This document shows, in pieces, positions 1 through 7,467 of a DNA stretch of 57,901 nt. Both the position numbers and the translations under genes were made by a program. The stretch is from assembly GCA_023439125.1 (NCBI GenBank), contig JAEXOU010000023.1, forward strand, positions 1 to 57,901, given 5' to 3'. How positions within the stretch are numbered: position 1 is the stretch's first letter; every line of letters begins with the position of its first letter. The notes under the pieces were generated by a model that was not told the DNA's origin, searched no databases, and was given only the letters and a program-made list of their open reading frames with translations. This DNA is from Bacillota bacterium. Lineage in GTDB: Bacteria > Bacillota > Clostridia > Lachnospirales > Lachnospiraceae.

Positions 1-918
1 TAGTTTGTTATACATACTTTCTCCTAGCTTTTCTCTCAACATCATAAATATTTCGGTTACTGACCTTGCCGTATTGGCATCTCTCAAAAATGCTAGCATC
101 AAACTTGTATCTACAAAATGTATTGTAAGTAGAACCTTTCCTCCAACTCGACCAATCACACTATCCATCTGCACTATCGCTACATCTGGATTTTTATCTA
201 TGTATTCAAGATAATCATCATATGTCCTTCCATTTCTACATCCTCGGTCTACTTTATAATACTTTTCTTTTCTTCTTTTCCGAAATCTCACTTTTCTAGG
301 TAAATCTAGATTTCGCACATCGAATAAGCCTTCATCAATGTAATTATAGATTGTCTTTTCACATATCATTAGTTCATCCTTTTTACTCAGGAAAATTTGA
401 TTCACGGAATGTCCTTTTTCTATCAAGGGGCTTATGATGTGATTCAGTCTCATAATTTCTGATTCTTCTGCCAACACACCTCTTCTTGATTGTGATATCA
501 CATTTTCTGCTTTCATTTGAGCTGTTGCAGCATTATATATCTTTTTCATCAATGTGCACGTATCCATGTTTGTACATCCATTACACACATATGGCGGTTT
601 CGTAAGCTGCCGGCATTGTTCTTCATAAAACTCATCACACTGCTCATTGCAGTGCACACAATATTTGCAAAAAGCTGCTGTCTTTCTGCTACATCGATCT
701 TTGCATAAGTTACGTTTCTTACATGTCTTTCTGTGAATGCATGCATTGTAAGCATAACCTTTACTGCCAACTCTCTTTTCTTCCGCATATTTCTTTATCT
801 CTTTTGAGACTGTCGTTCTATCCTTTTCTAAATATCTTCCAATTTCACCAAATGAGCTTCTATCTTTTAATCGTCCTTCTATTTCTAACCTTTCTTCATA
901 TGTTAAGTACGCAGACAT
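1..918 (-). CDS. IS30-family transposase, N-terminal part (runs off the window)
   Basis: The frame is open from the ATG at 918 down to base 1 without a stop (306 codons), so the 3' end lies outside the window. Residues 5-45 form the N-terminal helix-turn-helix typical of IS30 transposases (LTYEERLEIEGRL, then a TTVSKEIKKY helix). Residues 58-120 are a cysteine-rich stretch (CKKRNLCKDRC, CKYCVHCNEQC, CNGC) that looks metal-binding. VQMDSVIG around residue 252 matches the first Asp block of the DDE catalytic domain; the rest of the catalytic core is beyond the edge. The enzyme would move its own element by cut-and-paste or circle formation. The start has an upstream AAAGGAGG-like ribosome site. 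No frameshift is visible in the part present, so the element may be intact. Confidence 0.88.
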   Translation of the reverse strand, partial: MSAYLTYEERLEIEGRLKDRSSFGEIGRYLEKDRTTVSKEIKKYAEEKRVGSKGYAYNACIHRKTCKKRNLCKDRCSRKTAAFCKYCVHCNEQCDEFYEEQCRQLTKPPYVCNGCTNMDTCTLMKKIYNAATAQMKAENVISQSRRGVLAEESEIMRLNHIISPLIEKGHSVNQIFLSKKDELMICEKTIYNYIDEGLFDVRNLDLPRKVRFRKRRKEKYYKVDRGCRNGRTYDDYLEYIDKNPDVAIVQMDSVIGRVGGKVLLTIHFVDTSLMLAFLRDANTARSVTEIFMMLREKLGESMYNKL

Positions 919-978
919 CGAAACCTCCTTTAATCCGTCAGCATATCTAACATATCTCTTATTTAGCAAAGAGTCAAA

Positions 979-1005
979 AGCGGATGGTATAAAATACCAT
1001 CCGCT
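979..1005 (-). terminator. Hairpin with T-run upstream of the transposase
   Basis: An 11-bp perfect stem (AGCGGATGGTA with TACCATCCGCT) closes a 5-nt loop and, read on the minus strand, is followed by TTTT. It lies just upstream of the transposase start, so it would stop transcription entering the insertion sequence from outside, a common self-limiting feature of IS elements. It may be within the IS end; the IS terminal repeat itself cannot be fixed because the other end is outside the window. Confidence 0.55.
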
Positions 1006-1146
1006 AATATCTTTGTAATTTGAAAATCCCTTGCTGATTATTCAGTTTATATAGGCCTGTAATATAAAGCCAAGTATGGAATTTCACTTTACAATTCACT
1101 CTTCTTCTTCGAAGGGCTTTTCGGAATGATAAATCTATATACAAAA

Positions 1147-1212
1147 AAGGCTCCATGTCAATAAGTTAATGACGATACAAGGTATCATACTAACTTATTG
1201 ACATAGAGCCTT
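1147..1212 (-). terminator. Long nested hairpin terminator after the rRNA methyltransferase
   Basis: A ~22-bp stem with one mismatch (GGCTC..ATGTCAATAAGTTA against TAACTTATTGACAT..GAGCC) contains a second small hairpin (GATAC AAG GTATC) in its loop. On the minus strand it ends in TTTTTT, placed 37 bp after the stop of the upstream leftward gene. The stem is unusually long for a simple terminator and may be a mobile hairpin remnant that was reused. Confidence 0.6.
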
Positions 1213-1248
1213 AACACTCTCATTATCTAGTTATTATACATATTAGCA

Positions 1249-2451
1249 TTATTTCTCATTGCAAACCTGGAAAATATAAAACTTCAGATAGTAGGATTCA
1301 TCTGCTGCCCAAAGAATTGGGTGATCAGGTGCCTGAGTACGATATTCCACCTGACGTAAACGCTTATGAACATTTCGAGCAGCCTGTCCAACAGTCTCTG
1401 TAAATAATTCTGGTGTCATAAAGTGAGAACAGGAACAAGTTGCAAGATAACCACCATCCTTGATTAACTTCATTGCACGAAGATTAATTTCACGATAGCC
1501 CTTGATTGCATTCTTTACCGAATTTCGTGATTTGGTAAACGCTGGAGGATCAAGAATAATCACATCAAACTTTTCTCCTGCTTCTTCTAATTGAGGCAAT
1601 AAATCAAATACATCTTCACATTGAAAGTGAACTGTTTTTTCTAGGCCGTTCAGCTCGGCATTCTTTCTTGCTTGTTCTACACCAAGTTCAGATGCATCAA
1701 CACCAATTACCTCTTTTGCACCACCTAAACCAGCATTTAAAGCAAAGGAGCCTGTATGGGTGAAACAGTCGAGCACTCTTGCATCTTTACATATATGTTG
1801 AATTGCAAGACGATTATATTTTTGATCTAAGAAGAATCCTGTCTTTTGTCCCTCCTCAACATCAACATAATACTTCACACCATTTTCTACAATCATGACG
1901 TTCGTATCAAACTCTTCACCGATAAATCCTTTTACACGTTCCATTCCTTCTTGTAAGCGCACCTTTGCATCCGAACGTTCATAAACACCGCGAATTGCTA
2001 TACCGTCTTCCTGTAAGATTTCCTTTAGTAAACGTACGATCGTTAGTTTCATCTGATCGATTCCTAATGCTAACGATTGAACGACTAAAACGTCTGCAAA
2101 TTTATCAATTACAATCCCAGGTAAAAAGTCAGCTTCACCAAATACTACACGACAGCATGCAATATCTACAGTCTTTTTACGATATTCCCATGCATCCTTT
2201 AAACGTAATTTTAAAAAGGCTTCATCAATCTTTTGCCCCTTCACACGACTCATCATACGAACACGGATTTTAGAATTCTCATTTATAAAACCCGTACCCA
2301 TACAATAGCCATCAAAGTCTTGAACTTCTACCAAATCTCCATTCGTATATTCGCCTTCAACTTTTGCGATCTCATTATCAAAAATCCATAGTCCGCCAGA
2401 CTTTAGACTTCTTCCCTCACCTTTTTTTATTACTACTACTGCCTTATCCAT
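1249..2451 (-). CDS. Class I SAM-dependent rRNA methyltransferase (RlmI/RlmK-like)
   Basis: Predicted 23S rRNA methyltransferase of the RlmI family, which makes 5-methylcytosine. The N-terminal ~75 residues resemble a PUA RNA-binding domain (VVVIKKGEGRSLKSGGLWIF), followed by a Rossmann methyltransferase. Motif I is LDCFTHTGSFALNAG, motif IV is FDVIILDPPAF and a cysteine motif TCSCSHF sits where the family's catalytic Cys is expected. The start is placed at MDKAVVV (2451), where family similarity begins; an in-frame ATG at 2484 would add 11 residues but has no clear ribosome site. Exact target base is inferred from family only. It is followed by a strong leftward terminator at 1147-1212 and stands alone. 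Confidence 0.85.
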   Translation of the reverse strand: MDKAVVVIKKGEGRSLKSGGLWIFDNEIAKVEGEYTNGDLVEVQDFDGYCMGTGFINENSKIRVRMMSRVKGQKIDEAFLKLRLKDAWEYRKKTVDIACCRVVFGEADFLPGIVIDKFADVLVVQSLALGIDQMKLTIVRLLKEILQEDGIAIRGVYERSDAKVRLQEGMERVKGFIGEEFDTNVMIVENGVKYYVDVEEGQKTGFFLDQKYNRLAIQHICKDARVLDCFTHTGSFALNAGLGGAKEVIGVDASELGVEQARKNAELNGLEKTVHFQCEDVFDLLPQLEEAGEKFDVIILDPPAFTKSRNSVKNAIKGYREINLRAMKLIKDGGYLATCSCSHFMTPELFTETVGQAARNVHKRLRQVEYRTQAPDHPILWAADESYYLKFYIFQVCNEK

Positions 2452-2598
2452 GATGTTATTACGACCTTTCCATTTGATATTCATTCTTTAAGATATACAA
2501 TTCATAAGTTGGAACTTTGGTTCCTTTGTGCCAAATGACGTTATACATCATCATAAGGGCTTATGATACTTAATTCGAAGAATATCATATTCCTTAAT

Positions 2599-3036
2599 TT
2601 AATTTTGATTACTTCCTTTAAAAATAAACAATTTACTAAAAATATAATTTACTACAATTACGATTACACTTAAAGCTAATTTTACAATCATATTCGAGAA
2701 ACTTAACCATGTTACAAAAATAGCTATTCCAAGTTCTTCTATGCCTAGTGTAACAAGACGTGCAGAAAAGAATTTTATAATTTTTGTAATCTCTTTTGTT
2801 TTCTCTTCTATTCCACTGCGAAACACAAGTAAATTATTGGTAACATAGGCAAAGGTTACTGCTATGATCCAAGCGATGATATTCGCAATTAAATCATTAA
2901 TTCCAAGTTTATTACATAATAAATCAAAGGAAGCAAGATTTAATGCCGTAGTTAGTAACCCTACAATCAGATAAGATACTGTTTCTCTTGTAACGAATTT
3001 ATTCCATAATCTCACAAAAAAACTTTTTTCTTGCAT
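2599..3036 (-). CDS. GtrA family membrane protein
   Basis: Small four-helix membrane protein of the GtrA family, implicated in moving or handling polyprenyl-linked sugars for surface polysaccharide or teichoic acid glycosylation. The signature is seen in FVTRETVSYLIVGLLTTALN near the N-terminus and NNLLVFRSG between helices 2 and 3. About 145 residues is normal for the family. I place the start at MQEKSFF (3036) because AGAGGA lies 6 nt upstream; a longer frame starts at 3102 but without a ribosome site. No glycosyltransferase is adjacent, so the substrate cannot be inferred. Confidence 0.82.
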   Translation of the reverse strand: MQEKSFFVRLWNKFVTRETVSYLIVGLLTTALNLASFDLLCNKLGINDLIANIIAWIIAVTFAYVTNNLLVFRSGIEEKTKEITKIIKFFSARLVTLGIEELGIAIFVTWLSFSNMIVKLALSVIVIVVNYIFSKLFIFKGSNQN

Positions 3037-3187
3037 AATCATTCCTCTATTCGTCTTAATATTTCCATTATAGCAAACATAAACAAGAAAAACAACGTAC
3101 ATCTCTTTACAAAAATCTACCGAGGTGGTAAATTAGTTATATAAATAAGACCTTATTAGACATATAATTTCAATGGGGGAAAAAGAC

Positions 3188-3478
3188 ATGAGCTTTATTC
3201 TAAGGAATTTAATGGAAGATGTCGTAATTAAACAACTAGACGAACTTATCAAAGTTTTTGGTGGCTGCCAGTGTGAACAATGCCGACTGGATATTGCTAC
3301 ATATGCACTTAATCGCCTTGCACCTAAATATGTTGTTACGACTCAAGGCGAATTGCTATCTAAGTTAGATTCTTTAGATATTCAATTCGAGACGAATATA
3401 ACTACTGCAATCACGCAAGGAATACTTCTCGTAAATCAGAATCCAAGACATGATTCTGAAAAATCGGAAGAAAAATAG
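3188..3478 (+). CDS. ComFB-like late competence family protein
   Basis: A 96-residue protein resembling ComFB (late competence development family). It has the typical N-terminal helix (NLMEDVVIKQLDELI), the paired cysteines in CQCEQCRLDI, and the segment YALNRLAPKYVVT. In other bacteria ComFB-type proteins occur in competence operons, and some bind cyclic dinucleotides; no other competence gene is near. The start is placed at 3188 because GGGGGA lies 7 nt upstream; an ATG 15 bp earlier overlaps that ribosome site. Divergent from gtrA. Confidence 0.8.
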   Translation: MSFILRNLMEDVVIKQLDELIKVFGGCQCEQCRLDIATYALNRLAPKYVVTTQGELLSKLDSLDIQFETNITTAITQGILLVNQNPRHDSEKSEEK

Positions 3479-3509
3479 TATTGTAGTTAGGTTTTACAAA
3501 ATATTTAAA

Positions 3510-3545
3510 GAGGCTGTTGCAAAATATAATTTTGTAACAGCCTCT
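3510..3545. terminator. Bidirectional terminator between comFB-like and Nudix genes
   Basis: A 16-bp stem (GAGGCTGTTGCAAAAT with ATTTTGTAACAGCCTC, one wobble) lies between two convergent genes. On the minus strand it is followed by TTTAAATATTTT. The arms GGCTGTTGCA/TGTAACAGCC resemble the ends of the long palindromic repeats at 19317 and 48166. Confidence 0.6.
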
Positions 3546-3559
3546 CGTCATCTCGTGTA

Positions 3560-4012
3560 TTAAAAATATTTTTTGTTTCCCCATAGATTACTTTTTTTTA
3601 AATCGACATATTCATTGTAGGCACGCTCAAGAATTTGTTTCTCGTTCGTAAACTTGAGCATATGATATGCTTCATGAAACTTGTAATACCCTGAGTCCAT
3701 AAAATACTCTTCTCTTTGTGGTTTACTGTAATAGCTATCAGACATCATAAGGTACCAATGAACATCCTTTAGTACAGTATTTTGCGGAGTATTAAACGTA
3801 TACTGGCTTTTACCAATATACTTAATAATTGAAGCTACAGTTCCTGTTTCCTCTTTGACCTCGCGAATCGCAGTCTCCTTATATTCTTCACCCTCTTCTA
3901 CGGTTCCTTTTGGTAATACCCAGCCTTCATACTTGTTCTTATAATTCTTATACAATAATAAGATTTTACCTCTGAAAATAACTACACCACCACAGCTTGT
4001 TGCCTCAATCAT
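3560..4012 (-). CDS. Nudix hydrolase
   Basis: 150-residue Nudix family pyrophosphohydrolase. The Nudix box GX5EX7REVXEEXG is complete (GTVEEGEEYKETAIREVKEETG, split here as GTVEEGEEYKE then TAIREVKEETG), so a divalent-metal-dependent hydrolase is expected. The N-terminal region (ATSCGGVVIFRGKILLLY) is like the MutT/diadenosine polyphosphate hydrolase group (Ap4A hydrolase-like), but the substrate cannot be read from sequence. GGAGG lies 7 nt before the ATG. Monocistronic, with a shared terminator downstream. Confidence 0.88.
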   Translation of the reverse strand: MIEATSCGGVVIFRGKILLLYKNYKNKYEGWVLPKGTVEEGEEYKETAIREVKEETGTVASIIKYIGKSQYTFNTPQNTVLKDVHWYLMMSDSYYSKPQREEYFMDSGYYKFHEAYHMLKFTNEKQILERAYNEYVDLKKSNLWGNKKYF

Positions 4013-4124
4013 CGCAATGCCTCCTGTTTTCTGGTGTAACCTATACCTGTTTTATAGTATACATCATTTAACAGGCATTTTCAATAAAAATCTAATTATT
4101 GCCTTTCCTACCGATTTACTCGAA

Positions 4125-5981
4125 TTAATAATTAATCATACAGTCTGGTAACGATTTCTGTAATCGATGAATATCATCCTCACTCAACTCATTATCACTA
4201 AGATCTATGAACATCAAATTTTTTAAAGAGGAGAGCTTCGTAACATCACTAATCTTATTACCATTAAGATAAAGTATCGTAAGGTTAGTTAATTTTTCAA
4301 CTCCTAAAGTATTGTCTAGTTGATTATTGGATAAGCTCAACACTTCTAACTTTGTCAGACCACCTAATTTTTCAGCTGAAGTGATACGATTATCAGATAA
4401 GTCAAGCTCTTTCAAATTACTCAATTGATTGAGTTCTTTAATATTTACAATCTTATTTCGATTGAGTTTTAATTTCTCAACGTTCGTTGCCTTGCTTAAT
4501 AAACTGATATCAGAGATTGAATTTTCGCTCAAATCAATAATTGTAGCTTTCTCCATTGGTCCAAGTTCACTTAAATCAATCAAGCCTTTTCCACTCTCTA
4601 GAATCATACTAGGTGACTCCTGGTTAGGTTCAATTGATACAGTATTGGTTGGATTTACTTCACTTGTAACTTCCTTTGTTGGAGTAATTTTTTCTGCGTT
4701 TGTTGGTATATTCTCTTCCTCCAAAACCAAAGCTTGCGTTGGCTTTACAGCTTGCGTTGGAAGTAATACTTCCTGTGTATCGCCTCTATTTTCTAAACCA
4801 AGATTACTCTTTAATAATATAACAATCACTGCAATCGTAATTACAGATACCCATATGACTAAAATCCAAGGTCCCATATTCTTTGTCTTTTTCGCAGTAG
4901 CCTGTGTGACTTTTCCCTTATCCTTCTTCGTATTATCTTCATAGGTTTGAACTTGCTCGGATAGGTGTAGTGTCATCTCTTCAAGTAATTGAGCTTCTTG
5001 TAAAGCTTTTTCTTTTAATGAGATTTTCTCTACTTCCTCAGAATCCTCTTGTGTCGCTGCCACATATATTTCGGCATCTTCCATAATCTGTGGATTTATT
5101 AGTTCTGTTAGGCTTTCTCCTAAAAAAACACCTATTGCAATTAAAGCATCTTTAAATTCTTCTGCTGTTTGATATCGATTCTCTGGTTTCGGGTCACAAG
5201 CTTTTAAAATTACCTGTCCGAATTCCTTCGTTGCTCCAACCGGTAGTGGCTTATTGATTAGATTATTCGGAAGCTGATTGTTATTGAGACAACTGTAAAG
5301 TAACAGACCTAGTGAGTATATATCTGCCCGTGAGTCATAATGCTCACCAGCAAGAATCTCTGGTGCTAAATATTCGTTATTCCTGTTAAGCGAGGTGTTT
5401 CCACCTACCTGTCTTTCCAATCGAGAAAATGTAAAATCGCCAAGTTTGTACTGCCCATGTTCTGATAAATAGATACACTCTGGACATATATTTCCGTGTA
5501 CAATATGAAATCTCTCACAAAGATCGAGTGCATCACAAATATTCTTTCCAAGATGAATCACATCTTGAAAGGTCATAAAAGCAGCATTTACGCTTTCTCG
5601 AAATTCTTCTAACAATTCCATTCGAATAAATATATCATATCCAATTGCATTCTTGCGTTTGAAAATCATATGATTCTCATAGCAAACGATATGTTGTCGA
5701 TCTGGTAATTTCTCTAAGAGACATATTTCACGATAAATATCTGTCACAAGTTCTTTGTAATAACATGCTTCTGCATCATCCTCTATTTTTTTAGTAAGCA
5801 CATCATCATTCTCTATTTTATCTCTTGGAATACCAAAAACTTTCATGATACTAAACTCACGCTGACCATTTTGCTCACGGAAGATTTTAAATACGGATCC
5901 CCCCTGTGATGTACCGATAAACTGGTCGATATACCACTCGCGAAAAAATGGTTCTCCGCTTTTTAAATCATTCATGTTCAT
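4125..5981 (-). CDS. Membrane pseudokinase with external leucine-rich repeats
   Basis: 618 residues counted from the ATG at 5981. Residues ~15-290 are a Ser/Thr-kinase fold: glycine loop IGTSQGGSVF (22-31), the ATP-binding Lys in SIMKV (47), a helix-C Glu (85) and an intact APE (206-208). The catalytic loop is degenerate: HRDLKPEN reads HGNICPEC (162-169), replacing the catalytic Asp by Asn and the Lys and Asn by Cys, and DFG reads DFT (182-184). It is therefore probably a pseudokinase. A single membrane helix follows (~371-391), then a Thr/Pro-rich linker and five to six ~22-residue leucine-rich repeats (~468-605) expected outside the cell. AGGGG lies 8 nt before 5981; a TTG at 6002 is an alternative start. 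It sits 31 bp after the Ig-like protein gene and downstream of the SEDS-PBP fusion. Confidence 0.82.
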   Translation of the reverse strand: MNMNDLKSGEPFFREWYIDQFIGTSQGGSVFKIFREQNGQREFSIMKVFGIPRDKIENDDVLTKKIEDDAEACYYKELVTDIYREICLLEKLPDRQHIVCYENHMIFKRKNAIGYDIFIRMELLEEFRESVNAAFMTFQDVIHLGKNICDALDLCERFHIVHGNICPECIYLSEHGQYKLGDFTFSRLERQVGGNTSLNRNNEYLAPEILAGEHYDSRADIYSLGLLLYSCLNNNQLPNNLINKPLPVGATKEFGQVILKACDPKPENRYQTAEEFKDALIAIGVFLGESLTELINPQIMEDAEIYVAATQEDSEEVEKISLKEKALQEAQLLEEMTLHLSEQVQTYEDNTKKDKGKVTQATAKKTKNMGPWILVIWVSVITIAVIVILLKSNLGLENRGDTQEVLLPTQAVKPTQALVLEEENIPTNAEKITPTKEVTSEVNPTNTVSIEPNQESPSMILESGKGLIDLSELGPMEKATIIDLSENSISDISLLSKATNVEKLKLNRNKIVNIKELNQLSNLKELDLSDNRITSAEKLGGLTKLEVLSLSNNQLDNTLGVEKLTNLTILYLNGNKISDVTKLSSLKNLMFIDLSDNELSEDDIHRLQKSLPDCMINY

Positions 5982-6012
5982 ATCGTTTACCCCTGCAATC
6001 AATAATAACTTT

Positions 6013-7356
6013 TTATGAAACTAGAATAGTTATAACCATTGTTTTACCATTACTTGTCTTTCCATTGACTATAGTTCTTCCCGTTGATACTGCTGTAACG
6101 ACACCATTGGAATTAACAGTTGCAATCGATGGATCACTACTAGAAAATGTCACTGTTTTATCAGTTGCATTGGAAGGAGTAATTGTAAATGTAATCGTTT
6201 TTTTACCTCCAACCTCTAAAAAATACATATTAGAATCTGCTTTTATTCCAGTCACTTCTACTTTAGATGGAGTTGGTGCTTTTGTTGGAGTCGGTGCTTT
6301 TGTTGGTACTGGAGTCGGTGCTTTTGTTGGTGCCTTAGTAGGCGCTTTCGTTGGCACTGGAGTCGGTTTATTCTTAACGGTAATCTTGCATCTTGCAACA
6401 ACATCTCCACTCATAGAGTAAACTGCCACTGTTGCAGTACCTGCTTTCACAGCTGTAATCTTTCCATGTATATTTATAGAAACAATTTTTGTATTACTTG
6501 ATTTAAAATAATAACCCTCAGTTGCATTACTTGGTGTTACCGTAGCCTTTACTGTTTTTACGTCACCAACTTTTAATGTCATCTTTGAGTTTGATAAACG
6601 CAAATCAGTAATTGCTACATAGTCACCTGTTGTCAATGTATAACTATTCCCTAATCCTCTTAAGTCATTTCTCTCAAGTGTTACATAATAAACTCCATTT
6701 GCCTCATCAAATTTATACTCTTTTCCTGCAAATGTTGTTGGTATAATTTCTAATTTTATTAAATTTTTATATGTATCATATATTTTTATTATGAGAAAAT
6801 CGGTAGATAAATTCTGTACATTCAGCTTGAGTGTTTCTTCACCTTTAAGTGTTATTTTATAGCAATCCACTTCTTCGCCAAAGCCAATCACACCTAATTT
6901 CTTGTCTACACTTGTCATTGCAATTGGATTATCCAATGATTTCCCACCAGAACTTGAATTAACCTTAGAGAATTTTGCAACAATACTATACTTTATGTCA
7001 CTACTACCATTCTCAAAATTGACCGTTAAATCATATTGCCCCTTCTCAGCACAGAATTCAAATTCAAGTATACTTTGTCCATCCGTAGTAGTGGATAAAA
7101 GCTCTTTTTCTAAATTATTTGATACGTTCTTAAGTACTGCCTTTATCGGATATGGACTTGCATAAAATATCTTTACTTTAACTATACCGCTACTCTCTGG
7201 TTGCATCGTATAAGTAACGGATTGCTTTGTTGTACCTTTGACTGCCTTTCCATCTAACTCTAATGGTCTTCCCTGTGCTGCACTAGCCTTACTTCCAAAC
7301 AACATAACTGTGCATAACATCAATACAAATCCTGTCAATAGAAGCTTACCTTTCAT
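6013..7356 (-). CDS. Secreted protein with bacterial Ig-like (Big_2) domains
   Basis: 447 residues with a clear signal peptide (MKGKLLLTGFVLMLCTVML..SKASA). The middle part (~25-240) resembles a pre-peptidase-like beta-sandwich repeat region. Two Big_2 Ig-like domains follow, one around 245-330 (ITDLRLSNSKMTLKVGD) and one at the C-terminus (VTGIKADSNMYFLEVGGKK), joined by a repetitive PTKAPT/PTPVPT linker encoded by 6240-6370. No LPXTG or S-layer motif, so it is likely secreted or loosely wall-associated. The start is at 7356 because GGAGAG lies 7 nt upstream; an ATG at 7371 precedes it. It is the gene immediately upstream of the pseudokinase-LRR gene and downstream of the SEDS-PBP fusion, suggesting an extracellular envelope role. 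Confidence 0.8.
   Translation of the reverse strand: MKGKLLLTGFVLMLCTVMLFGSKASAAQGRPLELDGKAVKGTTKQSVTYTMQPESSGIVKVKIFYASPYPIKAVLKNVSNNLEKELLSTTTDGQSILEFEFCAEKGQYDLTVNFENGSSDIKYSIVAKFSKVNSSSGGKSLDNPIAMTSVDKKLGVIGFGEEVDCYKITLKGEETLKLNVQNLSTDFLIIKIYDTYKNLIKLEIIPTTFAGKEYKFDEANGVYYVTLERNDLRGLGNSYTLTTGDYVAITDLRLSNSKMTLKVGDVKTVKATVTPSNATEGYYFKSSNTKIVSINIHGKITAVKAGTATVAVYSMSGDVVARCKITVKNKPTPVPTKAPTKAPTKAPTPVPTKAPTPTKAPTPSKVEVTGIKADSNMYFLEVGGKKTITFTITPSNATDKTVTFSSSDPSIATVNSNGVVTAVSTGRTIVNGKTSNGKTMVITILVS
6240..6370 (-). repeat. Short coding repeat for a Pro/Thr-rich linker
   Basis: Near-tandem 9-24 bp units encode APTKAPT and PTPVPT blocks between the two Ig-like domains. Such tracts are prone to copy-number change and act as flexible wall-spanning linkers. 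Confidence 0.7.
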
Positions 7357-7467
7357 ACTTAATCTCTCCATTTCATTTTATATTATAAAGCGACATCTCA
7401 AACATAGTTTTAAGATGCCACTTTATGTCTGTAATCCCTTATATTGTAAACGATTCAATACAATCTG

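Noticed and set aside
4429..4944. 171-residue plus-strand frame inside the pseudokinase gene
   Set aside because: Antisense shadow with no ribosome site; the minus frame has clear LRR and TM domains.
5948..6421. 157-residue plus-strand frame with GVGAFVG repeats
   Set aside because: Antisense of the PTKAPT linker; repetitive because the linker is repetitive.
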